Source: Draconibacterium sediminis
Lineage (GTDB): Bacteria; Bacteroidota; Bacteroidia; Bacteroidales; Prolixibacteraceae
Reading direction: 5' to 3'
Length of the DNA: 64,000 nucleotides
NCBI RefSeq assembly: GCF_000949475.1
Contig: NZ_JRHC01000007.1
Coordinates: 1 to 64,000, forward strand
In this document: positions 35,502-45,265 of the stretch, one piece after another
How positions within the stretch are numbered: the first letter of the stretch is position 1
How the letters are laid out: each line of letters begins with the position of its first letter
Program-made: the position numbers and the translations under genes
Notes under the pieces: generated by a model
Databases searched by the model: none
Seen by the model: only the letters and a program-made list of their open reading frames with translations
What the model was told of the DNA's origin: nothing

Positions 35502-36515
35502 ATGACGAACAAAGACAATACCTACGAGCTCATTGTTAAAAAGCTAACAGAAGCCATCAGCGAAGAAGAAGATGGACTTCTTAACAATGAGTTGGACAAA
35601 CATAAATCTCTTGCGCGAAGCTATTCCATCACCAATACCTTCTGGAGGAAATATTTCCCAAAAGCAAAAAAACATTCCATAATACAGCAAACTGAAAAAA
35701 AGCTTGGATTCACATATCACCAAAGTCCGAAAACTAATAACTGGAAATGGATCGGAATTGCAGCTTCTGTATTATTAATCGTATCGATGGCCTTTTCGAT
35801 AAACTATTTGATAGAAAAGAAGCAGGCCCCAACATTAAACCAGTATAGCTGCAGAGCCAAAGAAATTAAGACCGTAACCTTAAGCGATGGAACCAAGGTA
35901 TGGTTAAACTCCTCGTCGTTGTTAATTGCCAGCGAACCATTTATTGGCGACAAAAGAGAAGTAACCCTGTTTGGTGAAGCTTATTTTGAAGTAGCACCGG
36001 ATGCCGAAAAACCTTTTATTATTGAAACCTCGAACCTTAAAACAAAGGTTTTGGGAACCCATTTTAATGTGGTAGCCTACCCTACCGACGATATTCATGA
36101 GATTTCGTTATACGAAGGAAAAGTTCAGCTAAATCCGAATACAAATAACAATACTGCCATTTTAAATCCGGGCGATCGTGCTTATTACAACACCAGCACC
36201 GGAAAAATGAAATTATTGCACACTGATTTGGGAAAACCGGCACAATGGCGCGACGGAATATTGCGGTTTTACGATGAAGATTTGTTTAGCATTTCGAAAA
36301 AACTGGAGCGCCATTTTCAAACACGGATTTTTGTTTCCGACTCAGTTACAGGCAATCTGAAGTATTCAGGAGAGTTTGAAGAAGAATCGCTGGAACGGAT
36401 ACTCGAATTGCTGAGTGTGGCCAAAACATTTGAATACAAAATAAATAATAACGGAATAATTATAGAATCAAAAAAACAAATCCAGAACAGAAATAAACTA
36501 TTAAAACAAAACTAA
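35502..36515 (+). CDS. FecR-family anti-sigma factor
   Basis: A 337-residue single-pass inner-membrane protein. A cytoplasmic N-terminal part (about 1-80) binds sigma. The membrane helix is WIGIAASVLLIVSMAFSINYL (about 84-104). The periplasmic FecR domain (about 120-215) has IKTVTLSDGTKVWLN, REVTLFGEAYFEV and TKVLGTHFNV. The C-terminal domain with FSISKKLERHFQTRIFVSD (about 260) resembles STN-type folds that touch the receptor plug. It is encoded between the ECF sigma and SusC, the usual order for trans-envelope signalling. Confidence 0.95.
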   Translation: MTNKDNTYELIVKKLTEAISEEEDGLLNNELDKHKSLARSYSITNTFWRKYFPKAKKHSIIQQTEKKLGFTYHQSPKTNNWKWIGIAASVLLIVSMAFSINYLIEKKQAPTLNQYSCRAKEIKTVTLSDGTKVWLNSSSLLIASEPFIGDKREVTLFGEAYFEVAPDAEKPFIIETSNLKTKVLGTHFNVVAYPTDDIHEISLYEGKVQLNPNTNNNTAILNPGDRAYYNTSTGKMKLLHTDLGKPAQWRDGILRFYDEDLFSISKKLERHFQTRIFVSDSVTGNLKYSGEFEEESLERILELLSVAKTFEYKINNNGIIIESKKQIQNRNKLLKQN

Positions 36516-36517
36516 AA

Positions 36518-36556
36518 ATCTCCGTAAGAATCTGATCAATTATTAATTACGGAGAT
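36518..36556 (+). other. Hairpin between fecR and susC
   Basis: Perfect 10-bp stem atctccgtaa (36518..36527)/ttacggagat (36547..36556) just after the fecR stop. There is no T run. It probably protects or processes the mRNA at the junction to susC, or it weakly terminates. Confidence 0.5.
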
Positions 36557-36600
36557 AAGTGAACTAAATTTTATTGTTTAACAAACTAAACTATTATTGT

Positions 36601-39600
36601 ATGGAAAAATGCATTAATGCTAAGCTTTCCTGTTCATCAGGATGGCTGACAAAATTTCGTCGCGTAGCAGGTGTCACTATGGCATTGTTACTGGCGATTG
36701 TTGTTAGTGTACAGGCTAGCACGTATTCCGAATCGGTTAAGTTCGATTTAAAAATGAAAAAGGCCAGCCTGAAAGAGGTCTTTCAAACCATCGCTGATCA
36801 AAGCGAGTTCAAGTTTGTTTACAACAACGATGTTGTAAACGACAATCAAAAAGTTTCGGTAACGACTGAGGATGCACGTGTTGAAGAAATTTTAGATGAG
36901 ATTTTACCACAACACCAACTTGCTTACCAGGTAATTGACCGACAAGTTATTGTTTATCCTGAAGCCAGCAAGGCAAAAACTGATTCCAATTCCGCCAGTC
37001 CTCAGGAAAAATCAATTTCGGGTACTGTTATCGACGAAGAAGGTTTGCCTCTTCCTGGTGTATCGGTAATCGTAAAAGGAACAACCGTTGGTATTGTAAC
37101 TGATATGGACGGTAAATACAATTTAACCGGCATTCCGGCTGACGCCAACGTTCTGGTTTTTTCATTTGTTGGAATGAGAACTCAGGAGGTTAACATTGGC
37201 AACAGAGCCACAATCGATGTTACCCTGGAAGCTGAAGCAATAGGTCTTGAAGAAGTTATTGCAGTGGGTTATGCTACCCAAAAGAAAGCCAACATTGTTG
37301 GTTCGGTAACTTCAGTTAGTGGAGATAAAATTGAATCCATTCCGGCTGCCGATGTCTCAAACGCAATTTCGGGTCGTCTACCTGGTGCCGTGGTAATTCA
37401 ACCTACCGGTGAGCCCGGACAAAATCAAGCAAATATTAGAGTTCGTGGTCGTACAACTTTAGGAGATGAAGGAAATGTTGCTCCACTTGTTGTCGTTGAC
37501 GGAATTCCGGGAAGAAACCTGGGAGAAATCGATCCTATTGACATTGAAAGCATCTCTGTTCTTAAAGATGCCTCAGCTGCAATTTATGGTGCACAAGCAG
37601 CAAACGGTGTTATCCTTGTAACTACAAAATCAGGTAAATTAGGAAAACCAACCATGAATTATCAATTTTACCAGGGTTTTATGGCTCCAACGGTTCTTCC
37701 TAAAGCTCTAAATGCAGGTGATTATGCTACCATGTTGAGTGAATACCAGGATGCAGAAGGCAAAGCCAGAACATACTCCGATGAGGATATCGATTTATAT
37801 TATAGCGGACGCGACCCATGGGAACACCCTAACAGTGACTGGATGGGTGACCTTGTAAAAGACTGGTCGTCCACAGCGAAACATAATTTCTCCATATCGG
37901 GAGGTACAGCCAATGGAATGAACTATTTCGTTTCAATGGGTTACAAAAACGAAGAAGCTATTTACAAACAGGAATCAACGAATTACAAGCAGTATAATAT
38001 TCGTGCAAAATTGAAATTGCCAATCAATGACTGGTTAACTACAAGTGTTGATTATGCAGGCTTCCTGAACAAGAAGAAGTATCCAACAAAAAGTGCAGGA
38101 AGTATATATGGACAAGCTACCAGGCTGGTGCCAACACAATGGTCTTTCTGGCCATCAGGAGAACCAGGACCGGATATCGAATATGGTGACAACCCTGTAG
38201 TAACTTCTACATTCGAAGGTGGTTATGATGACCAAACCATGTACAGAAACCAGCTTACTTTTGAAGCCACCATTGCACCACCTATGATTGAAGGATTGTC
38301 CATCAGTGGTAAATATACATATGACGTGGATAACTGGTACCGGAAACGGTTCCGTAAACCATGGACACTTTACTTTCCAAAATGGGACACCGCAGTACGC
38401 GATTCGGAAGGTTTCATCACAAGCATGGAATTAACACCTACTCCCCGTGGTTATTCATCTCCTGAATTAGTAGAAGACTATGACCGAAACATTAGGAAGT
38501 TAGGCATTGTTAGTGCAAACTACGACCGTACATTTGGAGATCACTCATTTTCAATATTTGGTGCTTACGAACAATTAACCGACGATGGTAACTGGTTTGG
38601 AGCATTCCGTAAATATTATATTTCAGATGTAGTGCAAACATTAGATGCTGGTGCCGATGCCGAGAAAAACAACTGGGGTAGTATGGAAATCTATGCTCGT
38701 AAATCAATTATCGGCCGTGCAAATTATAGTTACAAAGGTAAATACCTCGCCGAAGTTGTATTCAGACGCGATGGTTCGTTAAAATTCCCACCTGACAGTC
38801 GTTGGGGTAACTTCCCGGGATTTCTGGTAGGTTGGAGAGCTTCAGAAGAAAATTTCTGGATGGAGAATTTAGCTTTTATCAACTATTTTAAATTAAGAGC
38901 CTCGTACGGTAAAATGGGTATGGACCCTGGTGCTGCATTCCAGTTTATGAATAAGTACCAACTTTCAACTGGTATGACTTTAGGAACCGGTAAAGTTGTA
39001 GAAACTGTTGTTCAGCAGGCAGGAGTAGCAAATCCAAACATTACCTGGGAGAAACAAACCACCTACAATATTGGTTTCGACTCTCAATTACTTGACAATA
39101 TGTTTACGTTAAACGGAGAATTTTTCTCCAGCACACGTACTGATATTTTAGCACCAAGAGATGCCTCTGTTCCTGGATTTACAGGTTTGGCACTTCCTGA
39201 TGAAAACATAGCTGAAGTTGATAACCGGGGTTTTGAAATTGAAGCCGGTTACCACAAAACCATTAACAATGATTTCCGCCTTGATGTGGTGGGAAATATT
39301 GCATACAATCACAACGAAGTGGTATTTATGGACGAGCCGGAAAGAGCCGTACCATGGCAAAGACGTACTGGCCATCCTTATGGTGCCACCTTGCTTTATA
39401 ATGCTATAGGCATTTTCAGCGACCAGGCAGAAGTAGACGCATATCCGCACTGGACAGGTGCCCAACCCGGTGATGTTATTTATGAAGACGTTAGTGGTGA
39501 CGGTAAAATTACCAGTGACGATAGAATCTTACTGGACAAAACAGATGCTCCTCAAATTTTTTACGGTATAAACCTGGATTTAACTTATAAAAACTGGAAC

Positions 39601-40026
39601 CTTTCGTTATTGGCTCAGGGCCAGGGAGAGTATTACCGTTTAAATATTGCCGACGGACGCCGCGGTGAGGCAGGTAACTATATGCAGTGGGAATTTGATG
39701 ACCGATGGACTCCTGAAAATACCGATGCTTCAGTAGCAAGAGCTTATAACCGAGGCGACCTTTATTGGACTCTAGATGGTGGTAACCGCAGTACTTACCT
39801 TTACGACAACATGGCTTACTGCCGTTTGAAGAATGCCGTAATAACCTATACTATTCCTTCTAGCTATGTTCAGCGCGTGGGTTTATCACGTGCAAGTGTA
39901 TATTTTGCAGGAAACAACTTGTTCCTGATTTATGCTGCACAAAAGAACTTCGATCCTGAAATTGGTGCGCCGTTAACTTATCCGGCTGTAAAAACATTTG
40001 CACTTGGAGTGAGAGTTACATTTTAA
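36601..40026 (+). CDS. SusC/RagA-type TonB-dependent receptor with STN signalling domain
   Basis: An outer-membrane importer of 1141 residues when started at the ATG at 36601 (the frame opens at a TTG at 36574). Order: N-terminal targeting segment, STN domain (about 45-115, LKKASLKEVFQTIADQ type) that contacts the anti-sigma factor, carboxypeptidase-like beta-sandwich (about 135-215, SGTVIDEEGLPLPGVSV), TonB box/plug (EEVIAVGYATQKK, then VRGRTTLG and SISVLKDASAAIYGAQAANGVILVTTK), and a 22-strand barrel to the C-terminal LGVRVTF. It is partnered with SusD 21 bp downstream. The substrate is presumably an oligosaccharide cut by the GH29 enzyme, but this is not readable from the sequence. Confidence 0.96.
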   Translation: MEKCINAKLSCSSGWLTKFRRVAGVTMALLLAIVVSVQASTYSESVKFDLKMKKASLKEVFQTIADQSEFKFVYNNDVVNDNQKVSVTTEDARVEEILDEILPQHQLAYQVIDRQVIVYPEASKAKTDSNSASPQEKSISGTVIDEEGLPLPGVSVIVKGTTVGIVTDMDGKYNLTGIPADANVLVFSFVGMRTQEVNIGNRATIDVTLEAEAIGLEEVIAVGYATQKKANIVGSVTSVSGDKIESIPAADVSNAISGRLPGAVVIQPTGEPGQNQANIRVRGRTTLGDEGNVAPLVVVDGIPGRNLGEIDPIDIESISVLKDASAAIYGAQAANGVILVTTKSGKLGKPTMNYQFYQGFMAPTVLPKALNAGDYATMLSEYQDAEGKARTYSDEDIDLYYSGRDPWEHPNSDWMGDLVKDWSSTAKHNFSISGGTANGMNYFVSMGYKNEEAIYKQESTNYKQYNIRAKLKLPINDWLTTSVDYAGFLNKKKYPTKSAGSIYGQATRLVPTQWSFWPSGEPGPDIEYGDNPVVTSTFEGGYDDQTMYRNQLTFEATIAPPMIEGLSISGKYTYDVDNWYRKRFRKPWTLYFPKWDTAVRDSEGFITSMELTPTPRGYSSPELVEDYDRNIRKLGIVSANYDRTFGDHSFSIFGAYEQLTDDGNWFGAFRKYYISDVVQTLDAGADAEKNNWGSMEIYARKSIIGRANYSYKGKYLAEVVFRRDGSLKFPPDSRWGNFPGFLVGWRASEENFWMENLAFINYFKLRASYGKMGMDPGAAFQFMNKYQLSTGMTLGTGKVVETVVQQAGVANPNITWEKQTTYNIGFDSQLLDNMFTLNGEFFSSTRTDILAPRDASVPGFTGLALPDENIAEVDNRGFEIEAGYHKTINNDFRLDVVGNIAYNHNEVVFMDEPERAVPWQRRTGHPYGATLLYNAIGIFSDQAEVDAYPHWTGAQPGDVIYEDVSGDGKITSDDRILLDKTDAPQIFYGINLDLTYKNWNLSLLAQGQGEYYRLNIADGRRGEAGNYMQWEFDDRWTPENTDASVARAYNRGDLYWTLDGGNRSTYLYDNMAYCRLKNAVITYTIPSSYVQRVGLSRASVYFAGNNLFLIYAAQKNFDPEIGAPLTYPAVKTFALGVRVTF

Positions 40027-40047
40027 TGATTTAACGAATATTGAAAA

Positions 40048-42015
40048 ATGAAGAATATGAAAAAAATAGTAGAATATTCATTGTTGATGCTGGTGCTGAT
40101 ATTCGTATCAACATCATGTGACGATGTTCTCGATCAAAAATCCGTAGATTCATTTACAGAGGAATCCGTTTTTGTCGACATCAACCTAACAGAAGCCTAT
40201 CTGGGTAAATGTTACGACGCTATTGGAGGCCGAGGAGGTTGGAGCAACTGGGACAACTCAGGCACATTAGGATTAAGGGAAGACCTGTTGGCCGGCGCCA
40301 CAGATGAGATGTTATGTATACACCGGCCAAATGAGTATAAAAATATTAAGGGTACCATGAGCCCTGACGAGCTGGGGCACTTCGGAAATAACAGATTTGC
40401 CTGGATTCGATGGGAACCTTTGTACTCAAATATCAAGAACGTTAATATTCTATTGGCTAATATTGACAATGTACCTGAAAATGTTTCGACAGATGCAGAT
40501 CTTAAAGCAAGAATTAAAGCTGAAGCATATTTTATCAGGGCTTTTGATTACACCAATTTAATGCGTTCGTATGGAGGCTTAATATTAATTGATTCTCCTT
40601 TTGAGCTCGATGAAGATTTTAGCACAGTTACACGTGCAAGTTTGGATGAAACGCTGGCTTTTATCCTTGCTGATGTAGATAAAGCTATTGCCGGATTACC
40701 AATGAAAGATGACATTGAACAAGGACGTGCAACAAAAGGAGCAGCCGCTGCACTTAAATCACGCCTTTTAAGTTGGTCAACAGGCGTATTAATGCATGGA
40801 GATTACTCTTCGGATCCTTTGGTTTCTTTCCAAAGTACTTCACGCCAGTCGTTATTAAACGATGCAAAAACCATTGCAAAAGCAATAATGGACGGGCAGT
40901 ACGGTACATATGCACTTACAGGCTCAACCGACGATCCTCCAATGCCTTTGTCTGAAGAAGATTCAAAAGCCTATTCGGATAATTTCTTTAATATCTTCAC
41001 TCAAACAGGCGAATGGAATGATGAGGTAATGTGGGGAGTTCAGCATAACCAGGCAGACGGTAACCGTATCAGACAAAACCAATGGTGGGGACCAAACGGA
41101 TACCACAACTGGGGAAACAACAATCCGCTGGAACCTGTAGTTCGTAAGTTTGAAATGGCTGATGGAACACCATTCGACTGGGATAAATACAATCCTGGAG
41201 ATGAAATTTTCAGGGTAGCAACCACTGACGAATTAGCTACCGATCCTGAGATGAATCCATATATTGGCAGAGAACCACGCTTTTATGCTACAGTATTATT
41301 TGATGGAGCGAAATGGCAGCCCAGACCAAGTGATGCCGCGGGAATTGATCCAACAGGTTTGATTCAAACAGGTTATAAACTTGGAACAAGTATGTCAGCC
41401 TATGTTGGATTGGATCAAACCACTTTTAGAACCAATATCGAAGCATTTATTAATAGTACTACTGACGGTTATACTCCCGGATTAGATACACGTCAGGGAT
41501 TAATCGAATCGTGGAATGGAACTAAAGTTGGATACTACGTTAAAAAATATTGCGAAGAAGATATTGCCGGTCAGTTTTATCAAAACAGAAACACCTGGAT
41601 TGAATTCAGGTATGCCGAAGTGGTGATGGACTATGCGGAAGCGTGTATTGAACTTGGTGAAGTTGAAGAAGGAATAAACGCACTAAACATGGTACGTAAT
41701 CGTGCAGGATTACCTGACCGCGTAACAACAGATCAGGCCCAGGCCCGCGAATGGTACCGTCACGAAAGACAGATTGAGTTCTTTGGTGAAGGAGACCGTT
41801 ACTATATGATGCGGAAATGGATGATTGTTGAAGACGTAATTGTTGATGCGAATCCTATGAGAATTTATCATTTTAACGATGGAACTATCTGGAATTACGA
41901 CAAATCAGTTACTGCTGATGAAAGGCTATTTTCGGAAGAAGCATACTGGCAACCAATTTCACGTAGTGAAATGAATAAGGCGCCACAATTAACCAACAAT
42001 CCTGGGTACAATTAA
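40048..42015 (+). CDS. SusD/RagB-type surface glycan-binding lipoprotein
   Basis: A 655-residue SusD homologue. The lipobox VSTSC follows a short leader (Cys near residue 24). Typical features are the early SFTEESVFVDINLTEAYLGKCYDAI, the TPR-like RIKAEAYFIRAFDYTNLMRSYGGLILID (about residue 150-178), and the C-terminal RHERQIEFFGEGDRYYMMRKW and YWQPISRSEMNKAPQLTNNPGY. It is longer than average SusD (about 550). It forms the lid of the SusC transporter at the cell surface. A strong terminator follows. Confidence 0.95.
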   Translation: MKNMKKIVEYSLLMLVLIFVSTSCDDVLDQKSVDSFTEESVFVDINLTEAYLGKCYDAIGGRGGWSNWDNSGTLGLREDLLAGATDEMLCIHRPNEYKNIKGTMSPDELGHFGNNRFAWIRWEPLYSNIKNVNILLANIDNVPENVSTDADLKARIKAEAYFIRAFDYTNLMRSYGGLILIDSPFELDEDFSTVTRASLDETLAFILADVDKAIAGLPMKDDIEQGRATKGAAAALKSRLLSWSTGVLMHGDYSSDPLVSFQSTSRQSLLNDAKTIAKAIMDGQYGTYALTGSTDDPPMPLSEEDSKAYSDNFFNIFTQTGEWNDEVMWGVQHNQADGNRIRQNQWWGPNGYHNWGNNNPLEPVVRKFEMADGTPFDWDKYNPGDEIFRVATTDELATDPEMNPYIGREPRFYATVLFDGAKWQPRPSDAAGIDPTGLIQTGYKLGTSMSAYVGLDQTTFRTNIEAFINSTTDGYTPGLDTRQGLIESWNGTKVGYYVKKYCEEDIAGQFYQNRNTWIEFRYAEVVMDYAEACIELGEVEEGINALNMVRNRAGLPDRVTTDQAQAREWYRHERQIEFFGEGDRYYMMRKWMIVEDVIVDANPMRIYHFNDGTIWNYDKSVTADERLFSEEAYWQPISRSEMNKAPQLTNNPGYN

Positions 42016-42030
42016 TAGTTTGATTAGTTA

Positions 42031-42060
42031 AAAGACCGGCAACTCGAGCCGGTCTTTTTA
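42031..42060 (+). terminator. Terminator after susD
   Basis: Perfect 10-bp stem aaagaccggc (42031..42040)/gccggtcttt (42048..42057) followed by T residues, 16 bp past the susD stop. Confidence 0.9.
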
Positions 42061-42257
42061 TATGTACCTATTCATTTCGTATTTTTCACAATAAGAAAGA
42101 CAGAATTCATTAACTGGACTTTAGAATAATACGAACTGAATTTTGCCCAACATTCACTTAAGCTTATTTGAACCTACAGAGGTTAACGGTTCTCAAATTA
42201 ATAGTATTGCTAAAACCTATGCATTGGCATTTGCCCATTGCCTAAAATCCAATTGTC

Positions 42258-43454
42258 ATGATTAGAATAAAACTGTCCCTTATGATGCTCCTCCAATACA
42301 TGATGTATGCTGTATGGTGGGTTCCTCTTGCTGCTTATTTAACCAACCTCGATGTTAGCAGTTTCGAAAAATCGATGATTTTAAGTTCAATGGCTATTGG
42401 CTGCCTCGTTTCACCAGTTGTTGGTATGCTGGCTGATCGATTTTTCCCCGGACAAAAAGTACTGGCAACGTTAAACTTGCTGAATGCCGTAATGTTATTA
42501 CTTGCCGGAACCACCAATCAACCGGATTTACTATTTATTTTCCTGCTTATTGCCATGTTGGGATACATGCCCAGTTGGAGTTTAACCAGTTCTATTGCAA
42601 TGGCGCACCTTCCGTCTGAACAGTTCCCCAAAATAAGGGTGTTTGGCTCTATCGGCTGGGTGGCATCCGGTATTTTTAGTGTAATTTTTATTCGCTTTTT
42701 GGGCCTCGATTTCGACGGAACAAACATACCGTTTTATTGCGGCGCCGGTGTAAGTATAATAGCCGTATTTATTAATCTTACATTGCCTAATACTCCACCT
42801 CCGGCCAAAGGCAAAAAAGGTTCGATAATTGATGCTTTTGGATTGCGAACAGTTGAGTTAATGCGCGATAAAAATTTCGCCCTTTTTATCATCTTTTCCT
42901 TCCTGTCATTAATTCCCTTTTCAATGTACTACTCGTTCTTTTCCGAGTTTCTGCTGAATATTAATACAAAATACATTTCAGTTACAATGAACTGGGGCGT
43001 GCTGGCCGAAATGGGATTTTTACTATTGGTTCCGCCGGCCATTAAAAAGTTTGGCTTACGTAAAGTGATGATTTTTGGCCTGATTGCCTTAACAGTGCGC
43101 TACTTTTCGTTTTATGCCGGTGGTATTATCAACCAAAGCTGGATGTATTATATCGGAATATTGATTCACGGACTGATATTTGGATTCTTTTATGTTGGCG
43201 GCCAGATTTACATCGATAAAAAAGCACCTGCCGAATTAAAATCACAAGCACAAGGTTTTATTTTCCTGGTAACATTTGGTGCCGGCCTTTTGGTTGGAAA
43301 CTTTATTTGCAGCGAATTAATAGCCAATTTTAAAAGCGAGGCAGGCTATAACTGGAATGCAATCTGGGGAATATCCACACTAAGTTCTGTGGTTTTGGTA
43401 GTTGCCTTTATGTTGTTATTTAAAAACAACGATGAGCTTTTAAAATCGCAATAA
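42258..43454 (+). CDS. MFS transporter of the nucleoside:H+ symporter (NHS) type
   Basis: A 398-residue inner-membrane protein with about 12 helices. The N-terminus LSLMMLLQYMMYAVWWVPLAAYL, the SSMAIGCLVSPVVGMLADRFF segment and KIRVFGSIGWVASG (about 125-138) match the NupG/XapB-like NHS family. Relatives carry nucleosides, and many Bacteroidota paralogues sit beside SusCD genes with unproven sugar substrates. It follows the SusCD terminator by about 200 bp on the same strand, so it could move the final product of the GH29/SusCD locus, though the terminator argues for separate transcription. Confidence 0.85.
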   Translation: MIRIKLSLMMLLQYMMYAVWWVPLAAYLTNLDVSSFEKSMILSSMAIGCLVSPVVGMLADRFFPGQKVLATLNLLNAVMLLLAGTTNQPDLLFIFLLIAMLGYMPSWSLTSSIAMAHLPSEQFPKIRVFGSIGWVASGIFSVIFIRFLGLDFDGTNIPFYCGAGVSIIAVFINLTLPNTPPPAKGKKGSIIDAFGLRTVELMRDKNFALFIIFSFLSLIPFSMYYSFFSEFLLNINTKYISVTMNWGVLAEMGFLLLVPPAIKKFGLRKVMIFGLIALTVRYFSFYAGGIINQSWMYYIGILIHGLIFGFFYVGGQIYIDKKAPAELKSQAQGFIFLVTFGAGLLVGNFICSELIANFKSEAGYNWNAIWGISTLSSVVLVVAFMLLFKNNDELLKSQ

Positions 43455-43494
43455 TATCAAGCAAGATTCAATAAAATTCAAGTAACGCAAACCG

Positions 43495-45255
43495 TTAATT
43501 GAAAAAAACATAATACCAGTACGTATCAGCAAACTCACGAAGGGCAATCTGAGCTTTTCCTTTGTTCGACCGGGTTTGCTGATATATTTGGTAATACCTT
43601 TGAAAACGTTGTTCGGTTTCAGGATCAATTTGCAACTGTTGTAGCTCAGGCATCTCTCCCACCCGCAATAATTTGTAAGTTACAACAGCTTCTTCAACAT
43701 TTTTAGGAATCTTTTTCAAGCCCGCATTTTCCAGGGCCGGCAACAATTCAACAATTCCTTTCATATCTTTCTGCAACATCAACCACGACAGTTCGTATTG
43801 CAAGGCTATCGGATTATTCGAATCAGCATCTAATACAGGCAGCAGGTTTAACCAGGGCATATCGCTTTTTACAAAAAAATCGGGATTACTATCCTGTTGC
43901 TTCTTTTTTCCCAATTCCTTGTCGCTCCAAACGGCAGCATCATCGTTCAGAAATTTTCTGAAATGGTGTGCCTCATTCTTATAAAACAACGATCGGTCAA
44001 GAATCGAGATGTATTTTTCAGCTGTTTTATAATTGCCTTTTATAAGTTCGGTTTTAATCAGCATTTTTAGTGTTTCGGGCGTGTAGCCATATATTACCGT
44101 GTATTCGTATGCCCAACGCTGCGCCTCGTTTATCACACCAATGGCATAATAGTAATATCCACCTAATCGTATAAACTGATTAATATTTTGCCATTTCAAA
44201 AACAGCGTACTTCCATCGTCACTTTGCCTGAATTTAAAAAAAGAATCAGCCAAACGTCCGGTTTCGGCCAAAGCCACATTATTTAAAAACAGCGTTAGTT
44301 TGTTGTTGGTAGGCTGGTCATAATTATAACGAATCAGCTCATCATATTTCTGCTCGTAAAATAGCTTCTCGGCATAAAAGTAGTGTTTACTCTTCTCATC
44401 AATATTCTGAAAAGCAACCACAGCGAGCAAAGCCAAAATCAAATACGGAGAAAACATGGCCAATTTTAATTGTCTGATTTTTATCCGCTCGATTAGATTA
44501 ATTCTGATTTTGGCAAATACAGGTACGAACAGCAATAATAAAACTGCCAAACCGAATAGAACAACCTGTCCCCCAATAGTGGTAGCCGAAAACGGAAATA
44601 CCAAAAGCGAGTCAGTGGTATAGAAAAACAAGAATTCTTTTCCGATCCAAAAGAAAATCGCAAGGCTGATCCAACTCAATGCCGGCTTCACCCAACTTTT
44701 TTGTAACAGAAAGTATACAGTTGTAATACCCAGGAGCAGAACAGAGAAACTACCAAATAAAAAGTATATAGCGGGAAGCAGAATTACCACCCACCACTCA
44801 TATTTGGGATTGCTCTGAATTAATCCAACAAATAAAAGTAGCTGAACTAAAATTCCCAGGTTATTTATTGCCTGATACTGGTAATTGGTTTGCAGATAAA
44901 ATAATAGGGCTCCCGTTAAAAATGGCAGAAACAGGAAATTTTCTGCACCTAATTTTTTCCCTATTCCGGAGATTAACCAAATAATTAGTACTAATTGAGC
45001 ACTCACAATCAATGCTCCAACCAAAGGATAATAATAGAAGGCAATTTGCAACTGCCCCAGGTACTCCAGAATACCGCCCGGCCTGTCTAAATGCTGTTGC
45101 AGAAAAGAAAAACCGGTTTGAAATAAGGATGATTTCTCCTGGTAAAAGAAAATATAGTCCGTAAAACTATACAGAAAAACTGTGGCGAACAGAAACAGTA
45201 ACCCTGCTGGGACAAAGCGGGTAATTGTTTTGGTTTTATTTGGAACTGAATTCAT
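43495..45255 (-). CDS. DUF6057-like multi-pass membrane protein
   Basis: About 586 residues from the start chosen at 45255 (10 bp after the preceding gene's stop; the frame open to 45354 would overlap that gene by 89 bp). The first 330 residues hold about 10 hydrophobic helices with short loops. The rest is a soluble helical TPR-like region (KLFYEQKYDELIRYNYDQP, then repeated tyrosine-rich helices). Function is unknown. It is translationally close to a lipoprotein with a c-type heme motif and a propeller, and the two probably form one envelope unit. Confidence 0.75.
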   Translation of the reverse strand: MNSVPNKTKTITRFVPAGLLFLFATVFLYSFTDYIFFYQEKSSLFQTGFSFLQQHLDRPGGILEYLGQLQIAFYYYPLVGALIVSAQLVLIIWLISGIGKKLGAENFLFLPFLTGALLFYLQTNYQYQAINNLGILVQLLLFVGLIQSNPKYEWWVVILLPAIYFLFGSFSVLLLGITTVYFLLQKSWVKPALSWISLAIFFWIGKEFLFFYTTDSLLVFPFSATTIGGQVVLFGLAVLLLLFVPVFAKIRINLIERIKIRQLKLAMFSPYLILALLAVVAFQNIDEKSKHYFYAEKLFYEQKYDELIRYNYDQPTNNKLTLFLNNVALAETGRLADSFFKFRQSDDGSTLFLKWQNINQFIRLGGYYYYAIGVINEAQRWAYEYTVIYGYTPETLKMLIKTELIKGNYKTAEKYISILDRSLFYKNEAHHFRKFLNDDAAVWSDKELGKKKQQDSNPDFFVKSDMPWLNLLPVLDADSNNPIALQYELSWLMLQKDMKGIVELLPALENAGLKKIPKNVEEAVVTYKLLRVGEMPELQQLQIDPETEQRFQRYYQIYQQTRSNKGKAQIALREFADTYWYYVFFN

Positions 45256-45265
45256 TTCAATTGGT

